Below, piece by piece: positions 20,460-32,388 of a stretch of 64,000 nt of DNA (position 1 is its first letter; each line of letters starts with the position of its first letter). Below the pieces are notes generated by a model that did no database searches, had not been told where the DNA came from, and saw only the letters and a list, made by a program, of their open reading frames with translations. The stretch spans positions 2,728,001 to 2,792,000 of the forward strand of contig JACAAK010000003.1 in assembly GCA_025093985.1 (NCBI GenBank), in the 5' to 3' direction. The position numbers and the translations under genes are program-made. The stretch comes from Calvatia gigantea. Taxonomy: Eukaryota > Basidiomycota > Agaricomycetes > Agaricales > Lycoperdaceae.

Positions 20460-23400
20460 ATGCAGCGACTCTTGGGTTTGTGCAGAAATTCGCTCGTAGC
20501 TTCTTGCAGACGCAACACTCTCGTCTCTTCTGTGCCATCAAGAACACGAGGTCTGCTGGGTCACGATTTCCGTATTCAGAAAGCCTACACTGCACAGCAT
20601 GTTCAAGAAAGAGACTTGACCTTGCCCATGTCTAATGCTACTGAATCCCATGGCAATTTCGACCTGGTCAAGCGTGTCAAATTGGATTATATAGATGTCA
20701 TTGTCTCAAAGTGGAGGAGTCGGAAGACAGGGCTAACGGTTGTCCACCTGGATTATGAGGGTGAGGCGACTTATTATCTAACAATTCCGGCCATTAAATT
20801 TCTTTCAGCCCCAATCGTCAACGGATACTTTGTGGTAGCAACAGAAAGCGAGTGATATATGACCCCTTTTGGCTTTCTATCTAATTCGTTGTTTCCAGTT
20901 TTCGATGATTCGGGATGTCCTCATACGTTGGAGCAGTAGGGAATAACTGCTGTTCAGTCAAAGCTTTTGACTGATTTCGCCGCAGTTTGGTCTTCATGGG
21001 TTCTGAAAAATATCCTCACAAAGGCGTCCTTGATATTCTCGCAAATCGGGGTTTTTCAAATGGTACTAACGCCTGGACGGACACCGATCACACAGCGTAC
21101 ACGATCTCAACAGCGGGCGAACAAGGGTTCCTACAACTGTTGCCAATCTACATCGACCACATCCTCTATCCCACCATTACCGAAGCTGCGTGAGTCCACT
21201 ATCAATCCCTGAGACGTGGATCTTATTTAACTTATCTGTTGAAGTTTTGTTACTGAGGTTCACATTTCCAAAATCTGTTAGAACTCCGGTACTTAACTAT
21301 GCTCCTAGGTTCATCATATTAATGGGCAAGGTCAAGATGCTGGCGTGGTTTATAGTGAAATGCAAGGGCGTGAAAACACTTCCGGTGATCTCATGGCCCT
21401 CTGGTTCGTTCCACATATCAACCTCTTGGGTCCTCTGCTCATACCCTCAAAGCCTACAGCGATTGACAGATCCGCCCGGTAGTGCATACCGGAGTGAAAC
21501 TGGCGGTTTGATGGAGGCCCTCCGACGCTTAACACCCGAACAAAGTATTTTTCCCCCGCTCTTGACTTTGTCGTTTCTAATTGCACTTGCGTAGTTCGCC
21601 AATATCATTCAACTTATTACGTCCCTCACAATCTCTCTCTCATTATTACGGGCAAACTTTCGAGTGGAACAGCTTCTTTGCTTAACGTGGTCCAGGAGCA
21701 TGTCGAGCCAAGTATCATCGCACACGGTCAAGACAAGGGTCCAAGACCCTCCGGCTGGAAACGACCCTTCTTGGAAACTCCGAGTGCTAATAGGGTGCCT
21801 GCGTCGAAACCGGTGAAGGAAACCGTTGAATTTCCCGAAAAGGACGAAAGTGAGGGGTTATCACCCAAGGATTCAATTAATGCTGAAATGTTCTAGGTGT
21901 TGGGGAATTGATAATAAGCTTCCTCGGCCCAGACCCCAACCAATATCTCGAACGAAAGGTGAGTAGACGTTACGGAGCTAGTCTTAATCACTGTTGACCA
22001 GCTGTCTAGGCATTAGACGTTCTGGGAACATACCTTACATCGTCTGCTACTGCACCTCTTAATAAAGAATACGTTGAGATTGAATCACCCCTTTGGTTAG
22101 TTGCTACAATTACCTTGTTCGTCGTAGCTAATCTTGCTGCAGTACATATATCTACTTTGGGGAGGATGTCCGTGCCACACGCGTCACCTTACCCATCTAC
22201 ATCGGTTCTGTACCAACAGAACATCTCAACGACTTCGATACCAGATTCAAAAAGAGTCTTGAGCGTATCGTCCAGGATGGTGTTGATATGTCCAGGATGC
22301 AAATGGTGATCAGCAGAGATGAACGGCAGGTAAGATGTTTCTCTTGGTATCTTATATCCACTAATATTGTAATAGCTTCGGAGTAGATTGGAATCCGCAA
22401 AGGGAGATACTTTCTCTGGAGCAATCATCTCAGATTTCCTATATGGTGCTCCGGATGGGTCGGACCTCAAAGGTGCAATAGACGACATTAATCAATATGC
22501 ACAGCTTCGCGCTTGGGATGGCAAACGCTGGACTGATTTATTGCAGAAGTAAGTTCGCTCTCCACTCTCCGACGCTCGCTTAAGATTTTTCCAGGTATTA
22601 TATTGATCCACCCTCCGTCGTAGTCGTTGGAAAGCCATCCGCCGGGCTTGCGGAGCGCCTCGACCAAGACGAAAAGGATAGAGTAACTAAGCAAACCAAG
22701 AAACTCGGACCTGAGGGGCTGAAGCGGGCCGTAGAGCTCTTAGAAAATGCGAAGGCTGCACATGATAAACCGATACCGAAAGAAATCCTGACTTCTTTCC
22801 CTGTTCCTGATGTCCAGAGCATCTCTTGGATTCCTGTCCAAAGCGTTCAGGAACCCGGAGTGGGGAGGAAACCTCTTAGTGTGGTCTCGGAGTCTCCTGA
22901 GCTCTCTAAACACATTGAGATTGATGGGTCGCCCCTCCCATTCTTCGTTGAGTACGATAGTGTCAAGGTTGGTCTATTGCTCTCTGCTTCGCCACTTTTA
23001 TTCTGAGAATATATTTAGTCGGACTTTGTTACGGTACACGCATACTATTCCCTGACCAAAGTACCGGATAGCCTTCGACCGTAAGCTAAATCTCTGACGG
23101 GTCGCGGCCTTCCTGACCATTTACCAGCTACCTCTGGGCATATCTCTCGAGTTTCTTCTCTCTTCCCATGGTTCGCCATACGGGAGAAAAGCTATCCCAC
23201 GAACAAGTGGTCAACCAGCTTGATGATGAAACTGTTTCTTACGAAGTTGCCTTCGGAATTTCAGATGCCTTCACGGAAAATTTCAGGATCAGCATCAAAG
23301 TTGAGATCTCAGCCTATGAGAAAGCCGTTGCATGGTTAAAAGACCTTCTCTATGGTGCCGTATTTGACAAGGAAAGGTCAGCAATTCTCGCACCCCCTGC

Positions 23401-24886
23401 GCCCCCCGTATTCACGAACCAGGCTACAAATCAATACCGCGAAGATTCAACAAATGATTCCGGAGCTGAAACGAGATGGAACCAATGTGCTTAGCTCGCT
23501 CTGGATGCGCACCCTTTTTGGAGATGCCAATACTTCTCGCGCGAATAGCATCCTTACCCAGATTGACTTCATACCGACCCTTACTCGGGAGTTACAAGAA
23601 CATCCAGACAAGGTGATTGCTAACTTTAAGGAAATAAGGAAGCACGGTCAGTTGTTGTGATACTTATGACAAGTCAAGGCTCATTCTTCCTTAATTTAGT
23701 GACGGATCCATCAGGAATCCGGTTCTCTGTAACAGGTGATGTCCTTCAACTGAAAGCTCCCCGAAGTACATGGGGCAAATACTTCCACGACGTCGTAGCG
23801 GTATGTCCCCAGCGATTTCGGCGACAATGTTATACTCAAAGGGGTCCAGGCCTCACCCTTAGCACCAGTCCCTCTCACTCGCGATACCCTGAGTCCCATC
23901 GGCAAGGATCCTGTCAAGAAGGTGAACAACCCTGAATTTCCCCCCATTAATTCCTCTGACCATCACGATCCAGGCCGTAGTCATGAAATTGCCGACAATT
24001 GAGAGCTCTTATGTCATGCATTCAACCAAAGCAATATCTGGTTTTGATCGCCAAGGAGTATCCCGCCATCAGGGTAACTATGGAAGTATTGAACGCGACT
24101 GAAAGTTACCTTTGGGTAAGGATCCGCCATAAACTGGTCGGAAACATTGATTGACGCACGCATTAACAATTGAAGCGTTATATCCGGGGTTCAGGGCTCG
24201 CTTACGGTGCATATGTCTCACTCGATGTTGAAGCTGGGCTGCTTTCATTCTCTCTGTACCGGGTATGCCCATTGCTGTTGGAAACCCCATTATCCCTTAC
24301 CATTTTCTCCTTCAGAGTTCCAACAGTATGGCCGGGTTTGAGGAAGCTGCAAAGGTTGTTAAAGGCTTGGTTGATGGAACCGTACGTTGGTAATCGGTAC
24401 ATCAAACGGGTTTCTAATGGCACTCCAGGTCGAGTTGGACCAAACCGTTATTGACTCGGCAAAGAGTAGCATGGTATATGGTGTAACCAAAGGAATCTCG
24501 ACACCTGGACGGGCGGTAAGTCAAAAGTGAACAGATATGGAAATTCACATTCTCAATATCTATCACGAATTCAGGCCACCGTTTCGTTCATCAACCAAGC
24601 ACTCAAAGGCGTCCCGAAAGACTATGGAGTTGAACTCCTCAATAAATACCAGGGCATAACCAAGGGAGATATCCTACAGACCTTGAAGAAATATTTCTTA
24701 CCCCTGTTCGATCCATCATCTTCAGTTGCCATCGTAGTCACCGCTCCCTCAAAAGCCGAGGAGATTGGAACAGGACTTCAGTCACTCGGCTTCGAGGTAA
24801 CCCAACGGGAGTTAGCAGTTGATCCAGAGGAGTTGGAAGATGGTTCGGATGTTGATAGTGATACCAACTCAGTAAGTGATCGCTAG
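20460..24886 (+). CDS. M16-family zinc metallopeptidase (mug138 / C05D11.1-like)
   Basis: A large two-lobed pitrilysin-type peptidase of about 1,000 residues. Its N-terminus is rich in Arg/Ser (MQRLLGLCRNSLVASCRRN) and could be a mitochondrial presequence; MSNATESHG 56 codons later would remove it. The inverted zinc motif HXXEH is CPHTLEHLVFMG, its second His codon split by an intron. Then come NAWTDTDHTAYT, AGVVYSEMQGREN (downstream Glu) and YRSETGGLMEALRRLTPEQ, with repeated-lobe blocks RPYLWAYLSSFF and YIRGSGLAYGAYVS. The stop is at 24884-24886. There are many introns, one with a GC donor (20848-20898). Two single extra bases break conserved blocks: T at 23804 (VAV/VPSDFGDNVILKG) and G at 24053-24054 (FDRQ/EYPAIRVTMEV). 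Confidence 0.82.
20848..20898 (+). other. GC-AG intron in the M16 peptidase gene
   Basis: VVATE plus one base joins IFDDSGCPHTLEH across GAAA|GCGAGT...TTCCAG, 51 bp. There is no GT alternative that keeps the active-site exon in frame. Confidence 0.65.
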
Positions 24887-24962
24887 TTGATAGAAATCGG
24901 TAGAAATAATATTAGTAAGAGATGGTACCGATACAACTGATAAGTATGTACAAAGCTGAGCG

Positions 24963-26409
24963 CTAAAAAACTAGTGGTGTGATGGGCTCGGCTGGTTGAG
25001 AGTCTATGACCTCAATGAGATTGTGATCCGCTTGGCCAGGTTCGAGTTCTACGCCCCGCAGGAAATCGTTATCCACAAGAAATCGAATTGCCTGGGATAG
25101 ATTTGAAACTGTCATACGAATTTCGGGGAATAAAAGCTAGATTTGGTATCAGCAACTTGATAGGAGGAATGTCGATATAACCACCCACGTTCCGGAGGAG
25201 CGTTGGTCGTGATGCAAAAGGATTTTGAGGCAAAAGCCTTGGCTCTTTTTTCTTTGGCCTATCAGGAAACCTGTTACCGCTTCGGGGCGATCTGGGTGTC
25301 TGTGCGTCTAGCTGAGTTCTTCCTGCATTGGCGGGCGCAACAGCAGGAGGAACCGCTGAGTTAATAAGCTGTTTTGAGGAAACAATTTCGGGCCCCTCAT
25401 GGTCGTCGCTATTACTCTCACTATCGGGGTAATTAACCACTCGTCCGATGACTACAGATAATGATTTTTCTTCGGTCGAACCGAGTCGCGGTGCGGTGGC
25501 AATGGTTGTCTGTTGACTTTGTACCTTCTGGTCGACCATCCGCGACGTTCGAGGTGCTTTTGCTCGTGGGGCCTCATTCCCATCGAAGCGGCCCTTTTTC
25601 TCTCGAAAGTCTTTACCCATGCCTTCACGTGATCTCTTTGTTCCCCTCCTCGTCCCCGTGAACGTGAACGGAAGCTGGCCTTGAGCAATAGCTTTTTCCA
25701 TCTTTATCCCCTTTTCTTTAACCCGTTCAACTGTGGGCCACCGCTTTTTGCGCTCGGCTAACCACGCATCAAGTGCTTCAGGTGTATTCAGAACGAGCGA
25801 GGTTCCTTGAATGGGAATGGTTTTCCTACAAACGTCAATACATGGGTGAGGTTAGGAGCCTGACAAGGGGGAAGACCGCATATATGCATCGCACCCTTTT
25901 AAACTTGGATCAGCGTCCCAGTCGGGGCCTTTCTTTTGTTTCTTGTGCCAGCCAGGCGGATAGATCAAGTGTCTGTCCATCATATGTAGCTCGACGGACT
26001 TGAGCGAACCAGTAAATCTGCACCCGGGATATGAGCAACCTGAGGATCCAGTTTGGTACCATGAACCGCTCGGCTGAGCTGAAGATCGGGATGGGTTCGT
26101 GGAAGACCCATGAGTGAAGCCTCTGCTTTTGAATGATGAGGTTTGCCTGTGTGGTTTGGGAGCATAGTTGTACGTCCGTGCATTCGGATTATACGTGGAA
26201 GATAGAGTGTATCCTTCCGGCGTAGTATATAGAGTTTGTTGCGACTGCAGAAAGTGCATAGAGTATGGACTGTGGAACTGGCTTTGGGACAACTGGGCAT
26301 AAGGGTTACGCAGCGCCCCGACCACATCGTATGTCACCGCCTGGATCTGTTGTTGCTGGTATTGCTGTTGCTGCTGAGCATGATGTGGTCGGTGGGAGGG
26401 AGAACTCAT
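24963..26409 (-). CDS. NUFIP1/Rsa1-type box C/D snoRNP assembly factor
   Basis: A nuclear scaffold that brings L7Ae-like proteins to pre-snoRNPs (R2TP pathway). The N-terminus is Gln-rich (MSSPSHRPHHAQQQQQ). A single C2H2-like finger follows, CSYPGCRFTG...SVELHMMDRH, then LIYPPGWHKK. After an intron comes the signature NUFIP1 box KTIPIQGTSLVLNTPEALD, followed by AWLAERKKRWPTVERVKEK. The tail is long, basic and low-complexity, with RPKKKEPRLLPQNPFASRP. A last exon gives EIRMTVSNLSQAIRFLVDN and the stop at 24963-24965. The splice at the K-G-K join (GG|GTGCGA...GTAG|G) keeps the frame. Its 3' end faces that of the M16 gene, 76 bp apart. Confidence 0.82.
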
Positions 26410-26895
26410 ACTCTCTCAATGCTTGCTAGGAAATTCTACTGTGACAGATATCTCCCAACCACGTGACTCTTATTTCACTGACTTCTCTCGCACTCGAAGA
26501 ATAGCACGTACCGTCTACAAACCTGGAAGCACTTGCCACAATCAAAAGTTGAGCAACATGAACGGAGTAAATTACGCTACTTTGTACTTTTAATATGTGG
26601 GAGAGCGGCATGATGTTGGGAAAAGAGGGATACAAACTCAGGGGACATATTCTTGATCAGAGGGATCAGGGACATCGGCAAGAGGAGTTTTTTGTGGCGT
26701 TTTACGACTGTACAAGGATGACAAGAATGACGGTTTCAGGAGAAGGAACGGGGGATGAGAACATTGGAATGCAGCAAAACGGGAGACATGCAAGAAAAAT
26801 GGAGGACCCGTGGCAGCAACAGCATCCTGTGGTCTCCCAGCGCTGCAGTCTCTATTGTCAGGATGCGCTGCCTAAACCGAAACAGAGTTTTCAAT
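26410..26895. other. Intergenic, nothing recognised
   Basis: 486 bp between the NUFIP1-like start and the KH-protein stop, both on the minus strand. Open frames here lack any family motif and are not called. It probably holds the 3' end signals of the KH gene and the promoter of the NUFIP1-like gene. Confidence 0.5.
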
Positions 26896-28067
26896 TCACT
26901 CTTGCTGTGACTCTTGTTGTGCCTGGGTCTCCCTTCCGACCCTCCTTTCCTTCTCGCTCTCAAGCTGATTGTAGAGTAAGAACAAAGCCTTCTCGTTTGC
27001 CTCGGGGGTACCGACAATTGTAAACATGCGCTCCCCTGTTTCATCATGCGGTGCCTTGGCAATTGAGATCTTGGAACCAGAGAGTCGTCTGATTTCCGTG
27101 ATTTTTGTCCCGCTGCGACCGATTATGCATCCGACCATGTCGGAGGGAATGGAAATGTTTTGGGTGCGCAGATTGGCAGGCGGTTGTGGTGAAGTGGGGG
27201 AATGAGCGGGAGAGCCTGAAGGGGAAACACGGCCGCGATTGGCACCATCACCGTTGGAACGACGGGAAGAGCTGTACGAAGGAGAAGTAGCGGCAGCGGT
27301 AGCAGCATATCCCCCATGGCGGCGATTGCCACCAGCACGATCGTCAACAGTGCCCGGATAGAAAAGAACGGTGCCGAGGCCTCGTTCCCAGTCTTCTAAT
27401 AAACACTTGCCAATTTCCTCTACGGCGCGACCGATGGCTTCAGGGGCTCCCTGGACCTCAACGACGCGTTCGGTGGATTGTGGTAGCATTTCTTTGGAGG
27501 CGACCATTCGGGCACCAGAGCTGTCTTGGATGGCCTTGATCTTGAGACCATTTCGACCGATAATGGTACCCATGAGATTGTGGGAGATCAGAAGACGGAT
27601 GGATGTGTGGACATTAGAGGGAGATGAGACAACGGGTGAGGTAGGGCTGGCGGCGACCAATTGGCCGATGATCAAGGTGTATGCCTTTTTGAGGAACAGT
27701 TATACATCTGTGATCAGAGAGGGGAAAGAGGAGAAAAATCACCTTTGCAACTGCCTCTACGGAACCAGAGACAGTAAGGACACGTTCATGAACACCTGGG
27801 ATGACTTTGCTGACGCCTGCCTTGACGCCAGTTTGTTCACGGAGCTCTGCGACATTTTTACCGCCCTTGCCAATGATGACGCCTGCGTCTTTTGTACTGA
27901 CAAGAGCACGCAGGGTGAGCGCATCTTGGGGTGGTGGAGAGGCAGAGCGGGAACGGGAGGGCGGGGGGGACGCGGCTACTTGAAGCGGGTGTGAGTTAGC
28001 TAGAGGGGGATAAAAGAATATTGTAGGAAATACCTTCGTAACGGGGATTGGAGGTGTCGGAGGGCAT
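26896..28067 (-). CDS. Triple KH-domain RNA-binding protein (PCBP/hnRNP K, Rnc1/Pbp2-like)
   Basis: Binds C-rich single-stranded RNA and usually acts in mRNA stability. The ATG at 28065-28067 starts MPSDTSNPRYE; a 60-bp intron follows. Three KH domains are evident from their GXXG loops: AGVIIGKGGKNVAELRE, MGTIIGRNGLKIKAIQD and VGCIIGRSGTKITEIRR. Between KH2 and KH3 is a Gly/Ser/Arg-rich linker with GGNRRHGGY and SRRSNGD. The C-terminus is charged and Gln-rich (REAQTQ-like, ending QQESQQE) with the stop at 26896-26898. The exon joins (EAVAK to AYTLIIG; NPRYE to VAASPP) are in frame. No disruption seen. Confidence 0.88.
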
Positions 28068-28439
28068 GACGGGAGAGAGGAGGGTAGGAGAGGAGTAGGG
28101 AATGGAGGTTGGATGTGGAGAGGAGGCGGGGAGAGGGGCTTTGGGGATGAGAAGGGGAGTTGTGTTGAGTGAGTGAGTTAACAGTTCCAGTTAACGTTGA
28201 CCGTGTCACTGTGGGACCAAATTCTCTCAAAATCCATCACCACGCCGTCCCCCTCGCCGTCCGGCCGCGACATTCTCACACTCTCAGTCAATCAATATTC
28301 AATGATTCATACTTATCTTGTCACAGCACTGGGCTCATCATATTTTTCTCTGGTTATAAGCATAGCAGTAATGTAACAGTAGAGTCGACCACACCCAGGT
28401 CGCAGTAAAACTCCCTCAACCTGAACAAGCCCTTCCATC

Positions 28440-29219
28440 TTAGTATCCGAGCTGAGCAAGTTGCGGGAACGATGGCGCGGCATCTGAGATAGCCTTTTGG
28501 CGAAGCTTGAGAGCAGCAATCTATTCCGCTGGTCAGTACATTACGTCTTCCCCTCACCCAAACCAATCCTACCTTGCGCTCGTGGAACGCCTGTGCCTTG
28601 AGCTTCCTCTTGTCCTCGAGGCGATCCACAACATCTTTGTAACCCCAACCGACTTCATGAGACAGACGCTATCATATTCAACCCTTCAGCCAAACTCGAA
28701 TTTCCTGCAATTGCCCTATACTTGCCTTAACCGTGCAATATTTGCGCCCAGGCTTCAACCGCAGAACCCTCAACGCCTCAGGGACAACCATTCGCTTCTT
28801 CTTATCATAAGGAGGAGGAATACCCTCAAACAGCCTGAGGCGTTCGAGAGCAGCAGCACCACGCGGAGTCTTGTGCGGAACCATGCCGCGGATGGCCCGG
28901 TACAGAATCTTGGACGGAGCACGATGATGGAAGGGTCCAGACTTTTTGGGATTCACGATATGACGCTTGTGGAGGAAGTTGTGGTACCGGAGCTGCAAAG
29001 TTCAAATGCATCGCGTTCAGAACCCACTCCTCCAAGCCCGTATTGTCCAAAATCACGCACTTTGTTGCGGAAAAAGCTTCCAGAGATGTTGATTTCCTCA
29101 CACCGGACGACGACAATTTTTTGGCCGGAGAGGACCTGCTTCGAGATAATGGAGGCCAATCGACCAAGGAGGTGACCCTTGCCATCAATAACGATGGACG
29201 TCGATGAGAAAGTGGCCAT
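28440..29219 (-). CDS. RPL16: 60S ribosomal protein uL13 (L13a/L16)
   Basis: A cytosolic large-subunit protein of about 200 residues. It starts [20 protein letters not shown] (ATG at 29217-29219). The core has [66 protein letters not shown] and [20 protein letters not shown]. The C-terminal helix is [18 protein letters not shown] and the end is [17 protein letters not shown], stop at 28440-28442. The lengths fit the eukaryotic family. The intron at 28669-28725 uses a GC donor. The long 5' intergenic region (827 bp) toward the ACP gene probably carries the strong RP promoter, possibly with a leader intron that I cannot place. Confidence 0.93.
28669..28725 (-). other. GC-AG intron in the uL13 gene
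   Basis: RKYCTVK joins [10 protein letters not shown], two stretches that are contiguous in uL13 proteins, across AAG|GCAAGT...GATAG, 57 bp. The protein family makes this junction almost certain, so this is the firmest of the GC donors in the window. Confidence 0.82.
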
Positions 29220-30046
29220 AGCAGCTGTCTATATGACGTCCCGAATGTCAGTTAAAGAGTATTCGTTTTCAGCGAGCATATGTACCTTGAGGTTGAGCGA
29301 GATAGCGAACTCACAGAGTGAATAGCAAGTGGCTGACAGTCTCGGAAACCTTATCCCGAAACTACATAGTTGGGCACGGCCATCACCGACCTTCCACATA
29401 TGGTTGACTTTTGGCTTCCCCATATTTCGAACTCTATGGTCGGAAAACACCGACAGTTGTTGTTCAGCGAGAGGGTGATTCCTTCAATCACAGTGCACAA
29501 CGGTTCATGCTCCATTCCTTCATGCTATTCCGAGTAATACACGAGCTCCCTTCATTTGTCTTGGACAATTTTTGGACAGACCAAACCGTGGGGCTTCCTT
29601 GATTATCAATGATGTACTGCGGCTCGAGGTATTTCGAGTAGTCGTGAAATACCTATTAATGCAATTCATTCTCCCAAAGGTGTCGGTGATCATCCGAGGC
29701 ACTTAGGTGCCTAAATAATAACCATTTTATATCGAGTACGGGCACCGAACACTAACATAAACTATCCCAAAAACCGATCCATGCGGAGAGTGCAGGTATG
29801 GTAATGAAGCAAAACGGAGATACTGTAACTGAGAAGAAGACGATTAATTAACACAACAGGGACCGTATGTGCTGGACGGAGCGAGGGGTGTTCCCGTAGC
29901 GGCGGGCGTTGGGTGATTGGCGATGTTCCTTCAGACCAGGATCGCGGGCCAGTAGGGAAACCTCGGATGTTGCCGGCTGAGGACATCAAGGCCGGAAATT
30001 TGGAGGCGCGCGTCACTCACCGAACCACGACAGTCCCCCCACCGAA
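29220..30046. promoter_or_regulatory. 827 bp divergent region between uL13 (-) and ACP (+)
   Basis: It separates a ribosomal protein gene from a mitochondrial ACP gene. I see no exon with family support. An inverted repeat lies at 29627-29654. A possible leader intron of uL13 may occupy the proximal 200 bp, since fungal RP genes often have one, but no clear pair of borders could be chosen. Confidence 0.4.
29627..29654. repeat. Perfect 9-bp inverted repeat with a 10-bp loop
   Basis: AGGTATTTC at 29627-29635 is the exact reverse complement of GAAATACCT at 29646-29654. It lies about midway between the uL13 and ACP starts. It could be a dyad protein-binding site or a small hairpin; chance occurrence cannot be ruled out. 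Confidence 0.5.
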
Positions 30047-30570
30047 ATGTCCTTCCTCCGTCTTGCAACGCAGTCACTTTCACGCTCTACTTTCGCCGTT
30101 GCACGAATTCCGTCTCGTTATGTTCCCCACGCTCGTTATTCCGCTTCTGCTGGCCTCTCGAAAGACACAATCCAAACGCGTGTTCTTGACGTATTGAAAG
30201 GTTTCGAAAAGGTGAACGCAAGCAAGGTATGGCATTCCGGCCCCACTCCACTGCCGTTGTTCACTTTCCCATGTTTAGCTCACCCCTACCGCGTCTTTCG
30301 CAAACGACCTCGGTCTTGACAGTCTGGACGCCGTCGAGGTCGTGATGGCAGTAGAGGAGGTAAATCACCGCCGTTCTATCCTCGAACAGGTGACTCAGGA
30401 AACTTCCGTGTAGGAATTCTCGATCGAAATTCCGGATGCTGAAGCGGACGAGATCCAGACAGTGCAACAGGGTTAGTTCCCTTCATCGTAATATCGGTGT
30501 ATAGCTGAACCTAGCGCTTTTAGCGATCGACTACATTGCAAAGACCCCGGAAGGTCGGCCCAGGATTTGA
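30047..30570 (+). CDS. ACP1: Mitochondrial acyl carrier protein (complex I / type II FAS)
   Basis: Carries acyl chains on phosphopantetheine for mitochondrial fatty acid and lipoate synthesis and is also a complex I (NDUFAB1) and Fe-S/LYR partner. It begins with a presequence, MSFLRLATQSLSRSTFAVAR, followed by RYSASAGLSKDTIQTRVLD. The core is VLKGFEKVNASK, then LTPTASFANDLGLDSLDAVE with the DSL serine that receives the prosthetic group, FSIEIPDAEADEIQTVQQ and AIDYIAKTPEGRPRI, stop at 30568-30570. Four exons with clean joins. Lipoate made through this protein is what the H protein at the right end of the window carries. Confidence 0.93.
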
Positions 30571-30960
30571 TATGCTCCTTAACTTTGCTGACCATGTGTT
30601 TTTTTTTTCTGGATCCTTAGCCCACTGAGGAATGTGCGGAGTAGCTTCTCTCTCGGAATAACCCGCTGTATTAGATTGCTTCCTTCAATCCTAACTAATC
30701 TTTCTCGCCTCTGCAACGACTCCTTGAAAACCAAACTCAAACCCGAACTCAACACCCAAGTTTCATGCGATACGTTCGGTAAAGACCTGACTTCCAAAGT
30801 CATCTCAGATTTGAGGCACAATCTTTGTTCAATCAGCATTCTTACGTGACTCTTACACGAGTCCGTCATCTACCCCAAATTATTTAGACAACTTCCAATC
30901 TGGTACTTATGCCCCGCGTCGCAAATGACCTCCGCAAGCCTGGCGCTCCAGCGGCCTACA

Positions 30961-30966
30961 TATAAA
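30961..30966 (+). promoter_or_regulatory. TATA box of the SMP-30 gene
   Basis: TATAAA about 90 bp upstream of the start codon at 31052, within ACATATAAATG. The position suits a TATA box with a leader of about 50-60 nt. Confidence 0.5.
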
Positions 30967-31051
30967 TGCCTAGGTCCATGTCACTAGACAGAACTCCACC
31001 CCGAAAGAACCGACGCGCCAGTATTCTTGTGTCGTCCCCCTACATTGCACT

Positions 31052-32388
31052 ATGACTAGCCAAGCAGAGATTATCGTGAAAACACCATGGCTTCGGGTGG
31101 GCTGTATCCTCGGAGAAGGTTTCTTGCTCTTGATCTATTAGAAAACCTTTTGGTTGAATGTTGACTCCTCGCAGGACCTATGTATGACGCGGCCACATCC
31201 ACCTTGCACTTTGTTGATATCTCTGAGAAACGGGTACTTTCTGTCACCCGCATCATCCCGTTTCTTCTCGTCTTATGATGACGCCAGGTTTACCATGTTA
31301 ACATTGACAATCCCGACGTCCAAATCGAGCAATTCCAAGAACCAGTAACGTGTTTGTCTCTACGCCAAGATAGCTCCCGTGTAGGTAACATATTTCATTC
31401 GCCAGAACCCTGCTGATAAGCAAAAAGCTCGCGTGTGTTGCTGCACGGGGCTTCGCCTTGCTTGGGACTAATTCTGCGCTCGAATATTTCAGTGAACCCC
31501 TCACTGCAGAAGAAGTGCTGCATAGCCGATTCAATGATGGTGGTTGTGATAGTAAAGGCCGCTTTTTTGCGGGTACTCTTTACTCTCCAGAGTACGGCAT
31601 TCCAGGTCGCCTATACAGATACGACCCATCCGACAAGAGCTGCGTGGTTGCCGATCCCGGTCCTTTCACGGTATGGCCCAATTCTTTGCTCATTCAAATG
31701 CTGACGGGCGAATTTCAGGACTCCAACGGGCTCGGCTGGAGCCCGGATGAAAAAACTTTGTTCGTCACTGATTATTGCATTCCGCTGCTCTGGATACGAT
31801 CTGATAGTCGAAAACGACAGTTATTTCACAGACTCCTTCAAAAACATCATATATGCTTATGACTATGATGACGGCAAGCTCGCCAATCGCCGAATCTTCG
31901 TCGACGCAATCGCTCTCGGTTTACCTGAAAATTCTTTCTGCGACGGGCTCTGTGTTGACAGCGAAGGGCTGATTTGGAGCGCCCGGTAAATCCTATTTCC
32001 GTAGCCATTGAGTGTTCCCTTCTGACCTTGCTGACCTTGAATCTGCCTTGCTTCCCTCACTAATCCGGCGCCATGCAGATGGGGTGGTTCGCAAATAGTT
32101 CGGTTCACCAAAGACGGGACGATCGACCTCGTGGTCAAGTTTCCTACGGCTCTTAATGTTACAGCATGTTGTTTTGGAGGTGAGAACCTCTCGCATTATA
32201 CCGATCTGACCTGACTGTCCGTTGGAATAGGTCCGAATAACGACCAGTTGTTTATTACGACTGCACACTGTGGTGCGAACGGTGGAGATTACAGCTTGCA
32301 AGAACAGTACCCGGATTCCGGCCACGTATTTCGCGTTGACCTGAGCGGAAAGTATCAGGGAAGTTCCAAATACGAGTTCGCTGGATGA
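31052..32388 (+). CDS. SMP-30/gluconolactonase/LRE-like beta-propeller protein
   Basis: A calcium-dependent lactonase-fold protein; the substrate is unknown (gluconolactone-type sugar lactones in characterised relatives). MTSQAEIIVKTPWLRVGCIL leads into GEGPMYDAATSTLHFVDI (metal-binding Glu), then RLACVAARGF, SRFNDGGCDSKGRFFAGTL (Asn/Asp ligand region), DSNGLGWSPDEKTFYFTDS (Asn and Asp ligands), FCDGLCVDSEGLIWSARWGG and FGGPNNDQLFITTA. It ends at TGA 32386-32388. The FYFTDS block is recovered by splicing ACTTT|GTTCGT...CGACAG|T. No signal peptide, so it is probably cytosolic. A TATA box lies about 90 bp upstream. Confidence 0.9.

Noticed and set aside
31747..31862. Suspected frameshift in the SMP-30 gene after DEKT
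   Set aside because: A normal GT-AG intron (ACTTT|GTTCGT...CGACAG|T) restores KTFYFTDS, so no damage needs to be invoked.
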